Shown here piece by piece: positions 62,200 to 64,000 of a DNA stretch of 64,000 nt (its first letter is position 1; every line of letters begins with the position of its first letter). Position numbers and translations under genes: made by a program. The notes beneath the pieces are model-generated. The model searched no databases. It saw only the letters and a list, made by a program, of their open reading frames with translations, and was not told where the DNA came from. Origin of the DNA: Sphingobacteriales bacterium (lineage in GTDB: Bacteria > Bacteroidota > Bacteroidia > Chitinophagales > UBA2359); assembly GCA_016711295.1 (NCBI GenBank), contig JADJTE010000006.1:186001-250000 (forward strand). Reading direction: 5' to 3'.

Positions 62200-62634
62200 T
62201 TAATCGTCAACCCTTAAAAATTCTCCAGCCATATTAAAGACAAGAGCAAGATTGTTGTTAAGTTGAACCTCTTGATTACCTGATTGAAGTTCCCATCCTA
62301 TGATAAAATTTGGAGCGTAGTTTGAGTTTACATAGGAAAGAATATTACTCGGAATAACACTGTCAGGAAGTTTTGCATTCCCATCAATATCTTTGATTAC
62401 CTTTTGCTCATTAAATTCTAATTTAACACCACAGGATAATGTAATTTCATACATTTCATCATTTTCATCATTCTCTTTAATTGTCTTTGAAATGGAACAA
62501 TTTGGGAAGTGAGTTGAAACATAGTTTTTGATTTCAGTCGGAACATTTTGTCCTGGGATAACGGTCTCTTTGTCACAGCCCGTCATAAAGAGTAGTGATA
62601 AAATTACTGCTCCTATTGTCATTAAATTTTTCAT
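62200..62634 (-). CDS. PepSY-like lipoprotein
   Basis: 144 residues. The lipobox LLFMTGCDKE places the lipidated Cys at about residue 20. Two repeats of a PepSY-like (DUF2874-type) pattern: VPTEIKNYVSTHFPNCSISKT with YEITLSCGVKLEFNE, and IPSNILSYVNSNYAPNFIIGWE with QEVQLNNNLALVFN. Such proteins are common, poorly understood periplasmic or surface lipoproteins in Bacteroidota. The gene looks AT-richer than the flanking T9SS genes, so it may have come by transfer. Intact frame. Confidence 0.8.
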   Translation of the reverse strand: MKNLMTIGAVILSLLFMTGCDKETVIPGQNVPTEIKNYVSTHFPNCSISKTIKENDENDEMYEITLSCGVKLEFNEQKVIKDIDGNAKLPDSVIPSNILSYVNSNYAPNFIIGWELQSGNQEVQLNNNLALVFNMAGEFLRVDD

Positions 62635-62792
62635 ATAATTAATTTTTAAGTTTTTGTGCTACTCTTTTATGGATTTTCGCAATCTCCTTTTTAGACTGTG
62701 GTGCAAGAAGTCATTTTAGCAAAGTGTTTAGCAATTGCAAAATGTGTAGATGACTATAAATAAATAATTTACGGTTTGGAATTAAATTTAAT

Positions 62793-62906
62793 GTAACTAT
62801 TTAGCCTTGTATAGGAGGAACTAATCGAATATGCAGCGATGTCAGGCCTTATTAGATAAATATTGCTCATTACCCCAGACTCAAAACCCTATACCTAAAC
62901 AGTTAC
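62793..62906 (-). mobile_element. MITE-like element A, copy 4 (inverted)
   Basis: 114 bp. On the minus strand it begins GTAACTGTTTAGG and ends CTAAATAGTTAC, with the same interior as copies 1-3 (for example TATAGGGTTTTG). Its end overlaps the stop codon of the ion-channel gene. No 8-bp target duplication is seen. Confidence 0.85.
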
Positions 62907-63916
62907 CATAAACTTAATAAAGCAGTCGCCACCAAAAACAAGACAAAGAATAGCACCGCCATAATGACATCGTTGCGCGACAAACTTTGTAGGTTGATGA
63001 TTCGCTTTTGTAGCTTGACACGGTTGCCGGTCAAAACGACTTTCAGCATCACAACACTGATGAGCAAATAGCCCAAGACGTAAATTTTATCCATCAATAC
63101 CATATATCCCACGTCGGGCAGGGCGTCGCTGTATGATTGCTGCAAAAATACCATCGTTAGCAGGCCACCAATAGGTAGCGATATACGGGCATCGACATAA
63201 GTAGGAAATATGAGCATAGCTCCCAAACTTGCCAAAATAACTACCAACAAGGGCAGCAGTAATTTGAGCAGGAAATAATTAGCGGGTCGCGCGATTTCTA
63301 AGCTGAATATGCAGGAGCCATAATTGCCTTCGCCCTCGTCTATATCGCCAAAATTGCTGTTATAGGTATGCCGCAAGGGGTAGGCAGTAGTGCCGACAAT
63401 GCTCCAACCGGGCATTTGGAAACGGTTGTGCAGGACAAAAGGCTGTGTGTCGGGTACATAGGCGAGCGAGTCGTAGGGTTGTTGGGTGTGTTCTATTTGT
63501 AGGCTAAGTTGGTGGCGGTCGAGCGGAAACCGCTCTAAGGCAAAGGGATGATAAAATCGTCCTTCTACGCGCATACCCGTATAGTTATAGCCGTCGCTGA
63601 GTACTTTTATCGTATCTTGAAATGCATTTTGCGTAATTGCCCATTTTTCTATCACATTTACAAATTCTATCTGCGTGGGGTCTATCTCGCCTTTCCACCT
63701 GAACCAAATATAAAAATCGGCATAGAACGAGTGCTCGTTCATGTTTAGATCGTAGAGGTTCATCAAGTAGATACCTGTATAGACCTTTTGCGCCGAAGGA
63801 GGCAGGCTATCGGCAGGGGTGGGCAGGTTGTTAGCATTGGCTTGCGCTCGAGATGGTTGCCAAACGGCACACAAAAGCCCTATCAGCGCGGCGACTATCA
63901 ATGGGATTTTCGGCAT
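62903..63916 (-). CDS. Pentameric ligand-gated ion channel homologue (Cys-loop receptor family)
   Basis: 337 residues. Signal peptide about 1-24 (ends PSRAQA). The extracellular beta-domain has YLMNLYDLNMNEHSFYADFYIWFRW and the family motif FPLD (130-133) followed by RHQLSLQIEH. Four membrane helices: M1 214-237 with the conserved proline (LLPLLVVIL), M2 243-262, M3 270-295 (LMDKIYVLGYLLIS) and M4 317-336. The two cysteines of the eukaryotic Cys-loop are absent, as in GLIC/ELIC. The stop codon TAA lies within element A copy 4. A prokaryotic channel of unknown ligand. Confidence 0.9.
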   Translation of the reverse strand: MPKIPLIVAALIGLLCAVWQPSRAQANANNLPTPADSLPPSAQKVYTGIYLMNLYDLNMNEHSFYADFYIWFRWKGEIDPTQIEFVNVIEKWAITQNAFQDTIKVLSDGYNYTGMRVEGRFYHPFALERFPLDRHQLSLQIEHTQQPYDSLAYVPDTQPFVLHNRFQMPGWSIVGTTAYPLRHTYNSNFGDIDEGEGNYGSCIFSLEIARPANYFLLKLLLPLLVVILASLGAMLIFPTYVDARISLPIGGLLTMVFLQQSYSDALPDVGYMVLMDKIYVLGYLLISVVMLKVVLTGNRVKLQKRIINLQSLSRNDVIMAVLFFVLFLVATALLSLW

Positions 63917-63980
63917 GGTATAGGCATTATAGTAGCATGAAGTGTATGCGCATTAATGGGCGGGTAGGGTTCTTTTCTTG

Positions 63981-64000
63981 GTAACTATTTAGCCTTGTAG
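63981..64000 (-). mobile_element. MITE-like element A, copy 5 (cut by window end)
   Basis: The last 20 bases, GTAACTATTTAGCCTTGTAG, are the terminal repeat of element A in the same orientation as copy 4. The rest lies outside the window. Confidence 0.75.

Overview
The window looks like a chromosomal contig from the phylum Bacteroidota. Four things point there. Three proteins end in type IX secretion (T9SS) sorting domains. Several promoters match the Bacteroidetes -7 box TAnnTTTG. Lipoproteins and a TamL-like outer-membrane protein are of the Bacteroidota kind. The metabolic genes (heptaprenyl/geranylgeranylglyceryl-phosphate synthase family, kynureninase, class I fructose-bisphosphatase, split nuo genes) are usual in Cytophagia, Chitinophagia and Saprospiria. 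I cannot place it to genus.

Layout. 1-820: 3' end of a phosphohexomutase. 851-3629 (minus): kynureninase, SCO1 and DUF420, with a small mobile element between the last two. 3630-4526: a nest of miniature mobile elements. 4527-11701: DUF2461 protein, MutS, polyprenyl-phosphate sugar transferase, a lipoprotein and a Gfo/Idh oxidoreductase. 11992-20716: queA, then a scattered complex I cluster (nuoB, nuoC, nuoD, nuoE, nuoF) interrupted by a chromate-type transporter and a tandemly duplicated Uma2 nuclease gene. 20785-30306: MlaE permease, DUF1573 lipoprotein, sucD, glucosaminidase-LysM protein, dienoyl-CoA-reductase-like SDR, PKD protein and a CcmF/CcsA-type cytochrome c assembly protein. 30320-41827: TamL-like protein, sirtuin, secreted M43 protease, manC, GGGP synthase, fructose-bisphosphatase and penicillin acylase. 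42041-44626: duplicated Rpn nuclease, an orphan CARF-HEPN (Csx1/DxTHG) protein and tRNA-Arg(CCT). 44649-50126: aldehyde dehydrogenase, metal ABC permease, lgt, purA and a second MlaE. 50528-61685: two tandem giant T9SS proteins of about 1,820 residues each. 62200-64000: a PepSY-like lipoprotein, then a pentameric ligand-gated ion channel homologue lying between two copies of the same mobile element.

How the genes relate. manC, the phosphohexomutase and the sugar transferase fit nucleotide-sugar and exopolysaccharide synthesis. SCO1, DUF420, CcmF and the Nuo subunits fit an aerobic respiratory chain. TamL, MlaE, Lgt and the lipoproteins fit envelope building. The giant proteins and the M43 protease are exported by a T9SS encoded elsewhere.

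Two cautions. First, about half of the long genes, including housekeeping genes, carry one or more single-base frameshifts. I read these mainly as uncorrected assembly indels rather than gene decay; coordinates for such genes span the whole reconstructed gene. Second, family names come from motif recognition by eye, without database searches.
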